64,000 bases of DNA from Schizophyllum amplum (lineage: Eukaryota; Basidiomycota; Agaricomycetes; Agaricales; Schizophyllaceae): contig VDMD01000069.1 in assembly GCA_007026445.1 (NCBI GenBank), positions 1 to 64,000 of the forward strand. Reading direction: 5' to 3'. The translations under genes were made by a program, and so were the position numbers. Shown here one piece after another: positions 35,690 to 46,971 of this stretch (positions are counted from its first letter, which is position 1; every line of letters starts with the position of its first letter). Below the pieces are notes generated by a model. The model searched no databases and was not told where the DNA came from. It was given only the letters and a program-made list of their open reading frames with translations.

Positions 35690-36867
35690 ATGCAAAGATA
35701 CTATTCTAATCAGGACACCGAAGCCAACGCCGACGAGCGAGCTTTGCCCTCATTCTTCGCTCGTGACGCCCCCGCCTTCGCCCTCTCTCCGGACTCAAGA
35801 CTGCTCACCGACGTCACACGAGGCAGCGTTACATTCGGCCAATATCAAGATGTCAATCAGGCAGGAATCTCCGCGTCTATATTCGGTCCTCGAGCGTTCT
35901 GACCGTGTTTGCAGATGGGCAGCGTCGCGACGATTCCCAACATCAATGTCGACCACCCGTCGCACATGGCAGGCGAAGCCACGTTCGTTATGTAGAATTT
36001 TGCCCTTTACAGGACTGACGATACCCCAAGATCACACTATCATGCGCCGAGCTCTGATGGTCGATTCTGGAACGGACGATATCCTCCTGACCAAGACTTC
36101 CCTTACCGAATGCCGACGAGTGCGTTGCCTTCTACCTCGGAAGACTTGCTCACTGACCTTCACTTCAACACAGTAGGCCAGGGGCCCGGCAACTATCAAT
36201 TTCAATCGCAAGACTTCGCCAGCACTTCAGATGTTGCCCCGGACGAACGCACGCTTGATCGAGCGCATTCTGCTGTGGACGACGACATGGCGCGAGCGCG
36301 GACGGCTTCGGCGTCATGGCTCGATGCCTACCGCCTGGAACCTCGTGGCTTCGCTCCGGCCGTGGGTCCGCCCATCGAGGCTTTTCGTACGTCTATCGAT
36401 TATCATTCGTGCATGGAGCGTGTCTCATGAAGAGCAGGTCTGGTCATGGGCGGGGGCGAAAATATCGCGCGTGGAACGGCCAATCCATCGGTTATGCCGA
36501 TGAATGATACCCTTCCTCACGTCCCTCATTCGTCGATGTCACACCCATCGTTCCGTCCCAATGTGGGCTCGGATGCCTATAGCGAGGCCGCGCGGAAACG
36601 GCGTGATTTACGTGTCGCGCGTGGGCGGGCCGTTCACAAATGCGGCGTATGCTGGAAGCCGTTCGCGCGGAAGTCCCATCTTGACGGTGGGGTGGTTATT
36701 GCACCTTGTCTTACCGTTAGCTGACCTTCTTGTTAGAGCACGAGTCTCGCCATAACAACGAGAGATTGTTCGCGTGTTCTCAGCATGGGTGCGCCATGCG
36801 CTTCAACACGAAGGGAGACCGTACCAGTCATGTCAAGAGAATGCACAAAAAGAACGCGCAGAACTAA
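35690..36867 (+). CDS. Two-finger C2H2 zinc-finger protein E
   Basis: About 324 residues. Exons: 35690-35851, 35915-35991, 36031-36386, 36438-36686, 36737-36867. The third junction is uncertain. The model uses a 39 bp intron (35992-36030) with a CTGAC branch point; other choices meet a stop, so a small indel is possible. The rest is well supported. The N-terminus is Asp/Ser/Ala-rich. The pre-finger region is NVGSDAYSEAARKRRD, as in gene A. Finger 1 is CGVCWKPFARKSHLDG plus EHESRH. Finger 2 is CSQHGCAMRFNTKGDRTSHVKRMH. It ends KKNAQN. A TATA-like TTTATAG lies 46 bp upstream. It sits downstream of membrane-tail remnant copy 4. Confidence 0.75.
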
Positions 36868-38216
36868 AGGTGAATTGTTTGAGCTCGCGTCCAATATCCC
36901 AGGCTCACCTTGCTTCGCCCGGCCCGGGCCTGAGATCGTTTTGAAGAGCTGCAACTCATATCGCATCCGGCAGCGCTATGATGCTGAAGGTCTTTTGGTA
37001 AGGACTTTCCTGCTATGGAGCACTATATATCTGACCTCTGCCTCGGACTGTATGTACTCGTCCTGCTTCATGGTTCCTATATACCCGCTTTCGAATGGAC
37101 TCCTCATGTGAACGATTTATTTTGTCATCTGTCATCCCGTAACGCTGTTCTGCAGCTCTTCCCTCGATGTACCTAGCTCGGCGTGCGCGCATACGTGAAT
37201 TCTAGTCCTAATTCCTCATGCGTCATGGCCCTGCGTGAGCAGAAGGCCAGGACAAGCAGTGCAAATAGTACCAAACATTTCACCGTCCTTTGTCCGTTAC
37301 GTCCATGATCTTCTCAGCTCTCACTACCCTCCTGCCGTCTAAACCATTACGCGTCTCTGTCTCTTCCATCATCGAACCCTTTCCTTTGTTCAACGTTGAC
37401 CAGTGACGAGCCCGATGTTTGGCGGCTGAAGAAGTACAACATCGTGGGCGCAGAGATAGCGCGTTCGAGCTTCGTTATCGGTACGTGGCTGATTATATGT
37501 GTTTGAATACTCGCTCATTTAGTGCGTAGAACTGTGTTGCCCAGAGGCTCACAGGCCCTCGACAGGCAGGTCGTTGCAGGAGGCTTCGGATGTCAACAGG
37601 ACGACGATGATCGGGACAACAAAGCAGCATGTACGCGTTGGACCCCTAGTTCCTTACGGACCTGTGCCCTCGTCCTCGATCTAAGCCCTCCTTGAGCACT
37701 GTCGGCGTAGCGGTGTCCTCGTCCCCGGTCATCTACGTCGACCGGTGAGGTCGCCCTCATCCGGAAGTGAAGATGCGGAGAACGTATGTTGGTCTACAAC
37801 GCTACCTACGGCTATGATTGTTTTGGGTCTCGGTGAGTAGTTAGAGATACTTATTGAACATAAATGAGACCATGCTTTCACTCTGTAACGTCCACGGGCT
37901 CCTTGCACCTCAGGATGCAGGTGCGTCGAGATGCACACGCAGGATTAGGCATAGAGGCGGCCCGCTGGCTGAGCGCTGAGTCTCGGTCGATGCACTAGAA
38001 TGAGAAGTCACTTATGCTGATTCCCTCGACGTCTCTTTCCCTGCATGTAAGGGTTCGTGAAGTCTGACAGCATCGTGAGTACTTACTATATGCATGGACC
38101 GATACCGCCACTCACGTCTGACGCACAGGACAGCCAATCACGACTCTACGCGCTCGTAGGCGACGACTGCGATGTATTTAAACTATCAGATGTCGTTGAT
38201 CCCAGCCGTCACCTCG
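36868..38216. other. Intergenic stretch, no supported gene
   Basis: Mostly pyrimidine-rich or mixed DNA with short frames. It probably contains the decayed 5' part of tail copy 5, but no transmembrane exon can be recognised. Confidence 0.4.
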
Positions 38217-38880
38217 CGGCTGGATCATCGTTTTCTTGCCGCTCGCCACCACCTCTTCCACCTCCTCATCGCTCGCCTTACCCTACACTTACCTCATTCT
38301 TCATCTGCATGCTATCTCAATCTGACGTTGTCTACCTCATCTTCCTAGCCCGAACGTCCTTCACCCCGTCCAGTGACCCTTCTCACCGTTCCCTCACACG
38401 CCCTCATCGCCAAGCTTCCATACCAACCCTCACCAGATACATTCGACGACAGGGAATAATACTGGACGGGCATGCAGCGGAAAGCCGAAGCTGGCGTGGA
38501 TGGCCTGCGCATGGACGACAGGCCGGGGAGGGGGGGGCTCCGACATATGTCGAGCGCTGGCCGGAACTCGACAACCGGCGGTATAGAGTGCGGACAGCGC
38601 ACTTGGCATTACAAATGACGCTTCATCGAGGTATGTCCTAGAAGTCTTTGGGCGACTTGACTAGCTTTTCACAACCCCAGAGCGATACCGGAGCGGCAGG
38701 CATTCAACATTGTAGGAGCTTCACGTGACTTATCTCCATACGACGCAGCGGCAAGGCTGCCCACACGCAAGACGAACCCGAGCGCGCCCTGTCGCTTGCA
38801 CGCTACACATATCTCGTGCACGTCCCACTAGGCAATGGTCTTCTTGCTAACGTATCACTCGCTGACGGGTACTGAGGGTG
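38217..38880 (+). pseudogene. Decayed membrane-tail gene, copy 5
   Basis: The pyrimidine-rich first intron (38217-38436) leads to an exon 2 counterpart at 38437 (DTFDDRE, then TAA at 38457-38459). In frame after the stop come QRKAEAGVDGLRM, matching QRAADDGVDGLRM of copy 2. DNA at 38725-38870 (ACGTGACTTATCTCCATACG, then CAATGGTCTTCTTGC) is the second intron of the family. Exon 3 is lost. Zinc-finger gene F follows 1.3 kb downstream. Confidence 0.7.
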
Positions 38881-39935
38881 ATTGGGAAGAGGCACGCCGA
38901 CGTGAATCGAAGGCGCGTAAACGCTGCCGCGGCTAACATCTCTGACTATGCGAGAGCAGCTGGGTTTAGGGACCAGATTCTGGACATCCCTACTCCTCTG
39001 CTGCGAGGTTCGACAAGTAGATGACAGGTCGGTGATCGCGTCGACCCGCCCCTTCAACTGATCTCTCGACGCGCAACTATGGCGCTCGTTTCATGCTGCA
39101 TCCCTAGACCCACCGGACAACGCAAGTGCTTCCACCAGACGAATACGACGGCCGTTCCAATAGCCTGGGTGCCAAGCAGCAAATTGCCACAGCGACCCCG
39201 CGCTTTCTGCGACTTCAAAAATGAGCAGCTCATTGGTGCGTCCGAGTCATCTTTCTCTTCTCTCTTATTGATGTATGCCTCAGCTAGATGTTATCTCTTT
39301 TGCGTTGGCTATCCCCGTATGCGTCGGCACATAGTGTACCCGTTGTGGAGTTCTCAATATACTTGTCTGCTTCATTTATCACAAGCGGCGTGAGAAGCCA
39401 GGCAGAAGTTACATGGCGCGTCGGTCGTCGTGACTCGTCTCGTGCCGCGCGAGAGTCTGGAGTCTGGACGACGCCACCACTTATCACCTACGTCAATCAT
39501 TTGGTGCTCTCGCGACAAGCTTCTGGACTCTCGGTGAGTCACCCACCTCATTGTCATGATCTGATCTGTGCCATTGCCGTGTGTTGGCCCAGCCAACGAC
39601 CTACTTTCGAAGATATTCTAGCAAACATGGGGGAGCCCTGGGTGAGTTGTAGAATCCCCAGTCATCGTTGGTATTTACAGATGGTTTTGCAGCGTACTAT
39701 GGCCCAAAAAGCGTCTACGAGTCTGCACGCCGACTCGATGCCGCGAGAGAACGAGCAGCTTCTTGTATGACGGCAGTGTCACCCGATCGAGCTGCCTTCG
39801 GCCTCATGCGCAACTCTCGGCTCTGAAATGATATACACTCGCGGGTGCGGGATCCGTTGTTCCTTGCTTCATATTGATTGGCTATACAGCTCCGTTCCGA
39901 CTGCGCGCCGACGCGCGAGGTCAGTACGCGAGTTT
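38881..39935. other. Intergenic stretch, no supported gene
   Basis: Only chance frames, the largest at 39288-39770 (no ATG-led homologue or splice support). It separates tail remnant 5 from the promoter of gene F. Confidence 0.4.
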
Positions 39936-40058
39936 GACCGCGATCGAAACTCATCCTCACGCTCTCTAGCCATTGTTACGCAGTCGCGAGGAGGACCCTG
40001 GCTTGGGCAGTGGATGTCATGACGGCCAACCGCGAGTCGTAATTGCCTATTGTATAAG
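39936..40058 (+). promoter_or_regulatory. Promoter of zinc-finger gene F
   Basis: GACCGCGA at 39936-39943 and ACCGCGAG at 40029-40036 are near-exact forms of the shared 9-mer. A TATAAG box at 40053-40058 lies 93 bp before the ATG. Confidence 0.55.
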
Positions 40059-40150
40059 AACTGACTGCAGCGATAAGTGCGGCATCCTTCACTCCCAGAC
40101 ACGCAGTCCCAGCTCACTGGCATGTCAACGTCCAGCCATTTCCGACTCAA

Positions 40151-41020
40151 ATGGAGCCCAGAGCCAATGAGGGCCAGATTCCCATTTCCGCTTGCAACGT
40201 TGACTCCATGTCGGGCACAAGTGAGACTGCTTCCTCTTGTGAAACAAACGAGGAAGTCGGGAGCGCCGCGTACGTCTTCCAGCTACTCGCACCCCTCGGC
40301 TGATCACAATCGGTGATACAGAGCGCGGTTTATTCTCGAGGGCGAGGCCGAGACCCTCATCGCTGCTCGACTTATCTATGATCTTCGACCTAGTGCGTTT
40401 CCTCTTACCTGTGACCGCGATCGTTATTTGCTCAACGGCGGGCTCTTCCTCCAGATGCGGACAAGAAAGCGCCTTGGACTATCCCATCCATGGACATAGA
40501 CCGCCGTCCGCCTGCGCCGGCGGTCTCCGCTTCTCGAGAAACTCTCGCATACGACGCCGCCGCACGTGGCCTTCGTCTTCTTGCTGATGCTTGTGCACCG
40601 CGACCATCGTTCCCGCCCAACACGGCTAGCGCAAGCCCTTACACGTTGAACGTGCGACCACACGTGGGCGGCTCCCCCGCGCAGATCACAGCAATCCATC
40701 GGCGTCGCGCTGCAGAGGCCAAATATCTTTGCCGCCATTGCGAAAATGTGTACACGCGCAGGTCAAATCTTCGTGGTGCGCCTAACATGACGACTCTGGG
40801 ATGCGCCTTTCTGACGTTTTATCAGAGCACGAGCAGCGCCACGAGAACCGCCTGCTGTACCCGTGTCACAAGGACGGCTGTGTAGTGCGCTTCAACACGA
40901 AGGGAGATCTCCGCAGCCACGATAGGAAGCTTCACTCCAGGAGGCGGATGCAAGCTGTAGAGGTACGCCAACCTATGCTACGTCGTTTCCTTCCTAATTC
41001 CGAGTGCGCAGAGTGCTTGA
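40151..41020 (+). CDS. Two-finger C2H2 zinc-finger protein F
   Basis: About 218 residues from five exons: 40151-40269, 40322-40392, 40455-40775, 40826-40962, 41012-41020. The first exon is acidic and Ser/Thr-rich (SGTSETASSCETNEEVGSA). The second (71 bp, same size as exon 2 of genes I and L) gives LEGEAETLIAARLIYDL. The pre-finger region is HVGGSPAQITAIHRRRAAEAK. Finger 1 is CRHCENVYTRRSNLRG plus EHEQRH. Finger 2 is CHKDGCVVRFNTKGDLRSHDRKLH. The last exon codes only Ser-Ala. It is very close to gene I in exon sizes, pre-finger sequence and finger 2, so these two are recent duplicates. Putative transcription regulator. Confidence 0.85.
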
Positions 41021-42435
41021 GGGAGAGCGGGGGCAATCCCGGCGGGCAGAGGTGTAGTCTGCGTGATGCATCAACGGACCGTATCCTTGTAGTAGTAGCT
41101 GCCTCCCCGGGCTATATCCGTACGCGCAATCGATAGGCACGGCCTACTTGCATCTCCTTGGCCATGAGAAGAAGAGGTTGGCTAATAAGCTACTACTGCA
41201 ATGAATGCTATCTTCTGTCCCTTATACACTACGAATTCCTCACGCTATTCTCGTTATTTGCATGTATAATCCAATATTCCTTCTATCTCTACCGTTGTAG
41301 CTTGTGCATTGTGCCCTCTCCACCTACTACTGGTTCTCATTTTGGACACTGGATGCATATTCTGGCTGGTAAGCTACTTTCGCTGACTCGCTTGCGCGGC
41401 GCATGTTGAAGCATCGCTCAAACTGTACTCCCCGCACGATCCTGGCACATTCCCTTGACTGAAGGTCAGCGCCGCTCACGGACCGACATTGGCACGACTG
41501 CTGCCCACTCGTTTTCTCGCCCCTCCCTCCATGCTCGTGGGGTGCTTTGTCCTTGGCCGATGGCGGCATTTGCCTGTCGGTCAGACCGGAGTCCCCTCGC
41601 AGTGCCGCAGTGTCGGCGACGTCCGGCGGCCCGCGCGGGTCCTGTGGAAAATCAACATGTCACGTGATGGTTGTTGTTGCCCGGTGGTGCCGCTCGGGCT
41701 TCGCCCGACATGGCAAACTCCGGACTCACTGAATCCGGGACTCCCTTCCTTCATGTCCTTGTAAGTATACCGTCCTCCTTTGGAATCTCGTATTATATGC
41801 ATGGGCGGGGCGAAGCAAGGGCGAAGCGCGCACAGCCGGTGCGTGCAGCCGTGTTCTTCGCGTGGCTGAACTACAATCCGCCACGTGCCTTGTTTCCTGT
41901 TCTCTCCTCTTCACTCCTGGCAGACTGAAGTCTGCTCAAGGCTCTAGCTGGCCGGCGAGTCAGGACATGATTGTGACCTGTCACGTGCGGGCAGCGTGAG
42001 GAGACTCGCACGTGATCAGGCGCCAGGTAAACACACCCATCCTCGTCCACCCCTATTTACTGAATACCAACACGTTTTGAACAAAGTTACATGAAGGTCA
42101 TGAGTCTGCCGCACGGACTTCTTTCGATGTCAAGAGCCACAGTCTACGTCTCCGGCACTGCCGTTGGGAGCGCAGCGAGTCCTCAGGACCGCTAGCACGG
42201 CCCGGGCTGCGACTCCTGCGCCCTCCGCGACGCTCGACTGATAGTGAGTCATGCGGGTCATACTCGGCTTCAGCGTGTGCTGAACACTACTCAGCTGGCT
42301 TCCGAGAGCTGTATGACCAAAAACAAGCTCTTCAAACCCAGCGCCTGCATCAGTCCGCGGGGCGTCTTGTGCGTCATCGCCTCGAAGGGCAATGTGGGCT
42401 TCATACTCGAACTCGCGGTAGGTACGCCAACCTTC
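41021..42435. other. Intergenic stretch, no supported gene
   Basis: Short frames only. Around 41920-42020 several CACGTG-type steps occur (TCACGTGCGGG, GCACGTGATC). The region just before 42436 leads into the repeat-type promoter of gene G. Confidence 0.45.
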
Positions 42436-42596
42436 GACCGCGAGATGATTATGCTGCCCTGACCGCGAGATAGCGTCGTGACCGCGACCGCGAGATGGCT
42501 CCACCGCCGTGACCGCGAGATAGGACCGTGAGACCGAGAGTCACGGTTGTGGACGCAGGTTTGTCATCGCTGCCGCACTTGAGTACAAGATATAAG
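42436..42596 (+). promoter_or_regulatory. Promoter of gene G: four GACCGCGAGAT boxes at exact 25 bp spacing
   Basis: GACCGCGAGAT occurs at 42436, 42461, 42486 and 42511, each start exactly 25 bp after the last, while the 14 bp spacers differ from one another. A weaker GACCGTGAG follows at 42524. TATAAG at 42591-42596 is 57 bp before the ATG at 42653. The conserved 11-mer with unlike spacers looks like an array of protein-binding sites rather than a simple tandem repeat. Confidence 0.7.
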
Positions 42597-42652
42597 ACAT
42601 CCAGGTTCTTCTCGTCCTCACTTCCCAGCCCACCTCGCCCATCAGGAGGTCT

Positions 42653-43372
42653 ATGACTCCCAGCCACGGTCCTGCAGTTATCTCTTTGAGGACAGCACAC
42701 TGCGCTGTGTCGCCAAAGCTTGAGGAACTTGCGCCTCATCCTGCATTTGACGCGACGGTTTTCTCCTCATGGCCTTGGACGCTGGAGTCGGACAGCCGTG
42801 ATGCACGCTTTGGTGGACCTGTCGTATTTGGGGATGGGGATGAGGATCCTACAGGTAAGCTTATCGTAGAGCATTAGATGGCGTACTGACTTTACGACAA
42901 TATGTAGGTCTTCTGGCTGCATTGGATGACTTTGGGGCCGAAACACATACAATGGTGCAGTACGAAGATCTACTACGACCTTGGTCCACAGCCACCGACG
43001 AGGGCGCTACAGCCGCGACTGCCTACCGCACTCTTATCGGCTCGAACGCCCGAGCTTCGGCGGCCTTCCGACGACGAAGCTTGCCCAAATCGCTCAAGTA
43101 TCCCGCCTGTCGCGAGAGCGGATGCGGTGGGAGGACATTCACGCGAGGATCAACTTACCGAGGTGCGTATCGTGCCCCCGTTTGTGTGAATTTCTGCGGC
43201 TAACTCTCGCGCAGAGCATCTCCTCCGTCACGAAAATCGCAAGCTGTATGCCTGTCCTGTGGACGGATGTCCCTTGCGTCTCAACACGGCAGCTGATTTC
43301 AGGCGGCACCTAAGCAAGAAACATAAATGTCGCGCAAACGGACCGAGGGAGTACACGAGAACGCGATCCTGA
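42653..43372 (+). CDS. Two-finger C2H2 zinc-finger protein G (C-x4-C subfamily)
   Basis: About 204 residues from three exons: 42653-42854, 42908-43162, 43215-43372. It belongs, with gene K, to a distinct subfamily. Finger 1 has a longer Cys spacing and another helix: CRESGCGGRTFTRGSTYRG plus EHLLRH. Finger 2 is CPVDGCPLRLNTAADFRRHLSKKH, with NTAAD where most members have NTKGD. The N-terminal part has aromatic-acidic stretches (FSSWPWTLESDS, FGDGDEDPTG). The phase-1 intron inside finger 1 is conserved. The promoter carries four evenly spaced GACCGCGAGAT boxes. Likely a nuclear DNA-binding protein with a specificity different from the main group (inference from the changed helix residues). Confidence 0.85.
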
Positions 43373-44353
43373 TTCTGCAGGAAGTTCACTAGAAGGCCCT
43401 CCTGATATATCACCTATATGTACATATTGCATTTAACATCACAAAACTGACTAGCAGATCGCCTCAGACTAAATGATCTAGGGCCACAGGACCTGACGAA
43501 CATCAACAACGCGTAAGTCACGAGACCACGTGTGCCCGGTCCGGTCCACCGTCCAGGTGAAGCGTCCGCCGTTGGAAGCTCGTCACCAATCCTCGTCTAG
43601 TTCTCAATTCTCTCACCCATGAATGAACGTCGACAATCGCAATCAGGAAAATATTTCGCTCTCCCATCGCACCGACATCAATCGCAATTCCTGTTATCCA
43701 ACATCGATCCTGGTGCAGGAGTTTTGACTCGCAGAAAGTACGTCGGTCGTATGGCGCGTCGCCGGGCCCCTTGGGAGAAACAAGGCAGCTCGTACGTAAA
43801 TCTTGCTTGCTTACGATATTCTAGATCCCCGCGATCATGCTGAGCAGCTGTGCAGAAGGGCCATGCCGCGCACTCTGGAGACCAGCCTCCTTCACTCGCG
43901 TTTCCTCCCGGTCCCCCGCTCCTCCTTGTCCCTACAACAGCCATCGTCTCCGTAAAGGCACGACTTCCATACCGCGTAATCACTTACTTGTGGAATCAAT
44001 CAACATGACTGGCTAGCACTGTATTGGCCGTGACTCTCGACGCCCCTGGCACCCCGTTTGCCGGCGCCGTTGAGCACAACTCGCGTCGTCGCGTGCGCGC
44101 TTACTCGTGAGTTGATCATCCTTGCTATGTCCGCCATCTCATCGTTGCTCTAGTATCGAGGTTGTCATAGCTAGCACATTTTACCCTAGAGAAGCCTCGC
44201 AGCCAGCTCGCGGCACAGCGCGTGACCCGGATAGGACCACGGTCATACTCCGGGATCCAATGTACGCCCTGCTTTGTAATGTTCTCTCGCGGTACCGTGT
44301 TCATCTGGAACCCATCGTCCGGGAAACCTCGCGGTGTCCCGGTGTGCATCGTC
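43373..44353. other. Intergenic stretch, no supported gene
   Basis: Short frames only, on both strands. No repeats or family remnants seen. Confidence 0.45.
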
Positions 44354-44480
44354 GACCGCGAGCGGGGCTGATTGCTCAACGCCATCCACCTTAGCTGTGC
44401 GAGCGACCGCGAAGACCGTGGCTCGCGACGTCCAAATCCAGGACGTCCAACCGAGAGCGAGGGCTGGTTACTGCTATAAA
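44354..44480 (+). promoter_or_regulatory. Promoter of zinc-finger gene H
   Basis: GACCGCGAG at 44354-44362 and GACCGCGAA at 44405-44413, then TATAAA at 44475-44480, 58 bp before the ATG at 44538. The DNA between also holds GACCGTGG and CTCGCGACG. Confidence 0.6.
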
Positions 44481-44537
44481 GACCCGTCCACTGAACGCCA
44501 TGTTATGGTCTAATACATCCCCGAGCTCGAGCCCAAC

Positions 44538-45584
44538 ATGCCGACGACGCGCAAACCGCCATACCTGATGGATCCCATCCTTGACGACGCCCGAGCACCC
44601 ACCGCTGGTTTCAGCCTGGGAGCGATGGCGGACGCGCGCGACACCCCGTCCTCACTGCATACATATGCGGAAGCCGTCACGACCGCCGCGTACGCTTCTA
44701 GAATCCTTCACTCGATCTCGCGCGCTGACGTTTGTCGATGCAGAACGTACAATAATGTCATGGGCAATTACGACCTGTCGAGGGCTGCTCAAGTTGGTGA
44801 TGGAATGCCGCTACAGGGTACGTAGGCTACTCGCTTTCATGCGTTCTCCACTCATCATCGTACTTTTAATCTAGATAGGGAGCGTACACGAGTTCGAGTC
44901 CGTCGTGGTCCGGGCATTTCTTCGGGGCGCAGCAAAGCATCGTCAACCACCCCCAGAGCTTTTTCAGTTTTGCCTCGGACGCAACCATGGACCATCATCA
45001 CTTTTCTCGCCTAGGCCCATTTTAGCCACCAGCGAACCTCACGTGAACATGCTTGAAAACGGTGCTTCAGGTTTGTAATTCATACATCGCAGAACGCCGC
45101 CGACTCAAGTACTCGATCCACAGCGTGGCAGTATCCTGATGCGCGGTTTAGCAGTCCCTCGGTCGGCTCAACACACGTCCCCGACGACTCGCACGCTTTC
45201 CTTGCGCCAGCCGATGGTCAATTCGGGTCACAGTCTGGCATGATGCACGGCGCTGCTACGTCCAGCGCCCGCAATAACATCGGCGACTCACCAGCGCAGA
45301 TTCAGGCAGCCTCCGACCGCCGTGTTGAGGAGGCCAGGCATATCTGCGTGTGGTGTGGGAAGAGTTTTGTGCGCGCATCCACTCTTAAAGGTGCGCTGCC
45401 TTTGTCTCTGGAACTAGTTTCATAATTTGAGGATCCGAATTGTGCAGAGCATCAGCAGCGCCACGACAACCTTCGGCAGTTCACGTGTGCCGAGGGCGAA
45501 TGTAATTCTGTGGCCTTCAATACAAAAGGAGACCTTCGTAGTCACACGAGGCGCGTGCATAACAATGCTCGGAAGGCCAAGTAG
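44538..45584 (+). CDS. Two-finger C2H2 zinc-finger protein H
   Basis: About 274 residues from five exons: 44538-44689, 44744-44817, 44879-45042, 45093-45390, 45448-45584. The acceptor at 44878 is chosen because only this frame stays open to the next donor. The rest is well supported. The N-terminus is mixed polar. The pre-finger region is NNIGDSPAQIQAASDRRVEEAR. Finger 1 is CVWCGKSFVRASTLKG plus EHQQRH. Finger 2 is CAEGECNSVAFNTKGDLRSHTRRVH, where an extra residue lengthens the segment after the second Cys. It ends NNARKAK. Promoter as above. Confidence 0.8.
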
Positions 45585-46876
45585 ACGTACGTCGCCCAGC
45601 CCATAGTGTTATCTTTACCAATCGACTCGACAGGCCTCTGAGGGGAACGCGAAATTCGTGCAGGCTGAGGATGCCGTCCTCGAGCTGATCTTCTCGATGC
45701 CTGCCCATTGCGACTCCTGTTAGCCATAGCTTTGTAGAGATTCGCTCTTCCGCACCTCGACCCAGTGCTTGCTCGAATCGATACTTACCGTGTACTAGTA
45801 TCAGGTGTCGGACATGCCAGTGTAAGTACTTACATATCTTCCTTTTTATCTAGTTTGTGTATCCTTGGTCAGTCTTTGAGCCTTATACTACTATAGTCCT
45901 GCAGAGCTGTCCCTGTGTATCGCGCAATACCTACGGGTTGCTCAGAACGTTTCTCAGATCTCTCGCGAGCAACATCGAGCACGTGGCGCTCGGCATATGC
46001 CGACGGGATTGCCCACAATTGATTCCTCCCTTCTGGTCCGCCGCGCAACCCTGGCCCGTTACCTTGTATAGTATTGATATCCTCGCACGACTAGGGGACT
46101 TGCCTGCCCGACTGTCTATAGGGACGAAGATATCTTGGCCGGCGATCGCGGCAAGCCGTCTATCCAACCGATTTTCTCGTTGCACAAGGAGGCTACTTCA
46201 AGGTCGCGTGCCACGCCCCCGAACATACCGGAAGAAGGGCCATATACGGTCTTCTATGTCATGGCCCTTCTTCTGCGAAGTGGTACAGCCCTTCAGCAAG
46301 CGCGTCGTACATTGTGATGACCAACTCCATCGCGCGTCCGACTCTTGCGGCTCTCCTCACTCTTTCTCATCTGGTACCTCACTATTCCTCCTCCAATTTA
46401 TTGTCCCTCATACGCTCACGTCGCACACAGCCCCTGAACTACTGAAATTTGGCTTCTTCATCTGATAAACGCGGGAGATTTTGATATCGCAATGTCTGTC
46501 GCGCTCTTGGGCTACGCGAGATAATCTAGACAGAATCAGCACCGGGACTGGGTTGCTAGCGAGACAATGTTTTGGAGACACGTGCAATCCACGCGCAAGC
46601 CCGGTCAGTCTCTCGCCCTCAGTGTCCGTTCACTCAATTGTCGCGAGACCGGGAGCAATGACAGGTTCTCAAACGTCTATCATACGTCAAGTACGACCTC
46701 GTGTCCACGGTGAGGTTGTCATTTGCTTATCCACTCGCGGGTGGCAGTGACTGCACTGCATCTTGCCTATCATTTCTCGACTATAGATTCTGCCCAAACT
46801 ACGTGCTGTCTCGCGGAACATTGGTGAGCAGGATGACAGGCGCGAGTGAGATTCATACTGAACGTTCTTACAACAA
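45585..46876. other. Intergenic stretch with a hairpin
   Basis: A 202-codon frame (45857-46465) has no ATG start, no splice sites and no family match, so I do not call it. A 13 bp inverted repeat lies inside it at 46231-46273. Confidence 0.4.
46231..46273. repeat. Perfect 13 bp inverted repeat (hairpin)
   Basis: GAAGAAGGGCCAT (46231-46243) and ATGGCCCTTCTTC (46261-46273) are exact reverse complements with a 17 bp loop. No run of T follows, and no neighbouring gene clearly ends here, so a terminator role is not supported. Confidence 0.6.
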
Positions 46877-46911
46877 GACCGCGAGTCGTGATCACCCACG
46901 CATACTTATAG
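46877..46911 (+). promoter_or_regulatory. Promoter of zinc-finger gene I
   Basis: GACCGCGAG at 46877-46885, followed 21 bp later by TTATAG (46907-46911), about 60 bp before the ATG at 46972. Confidence 0.55.
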
Positions 46912-46971
46912 GGACCGGACTTCAGCGAGAGGCGGTATCATCCTTTTCTCGACACTCGCCGCCAGCTCAAC

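Noticed and set aside
46231..46273. Hairpin as a transcription terminator
   Set aside because: Bacterial-type terminators do not apply to a fungal nuclear gene, and no gene clearly ends there.
45857..46465. 202-codon open frame
   Set aside because: It does not start with ATG, reads as mixed composition without any domain, and contains a hairpin repeat. No neighbour shares it.
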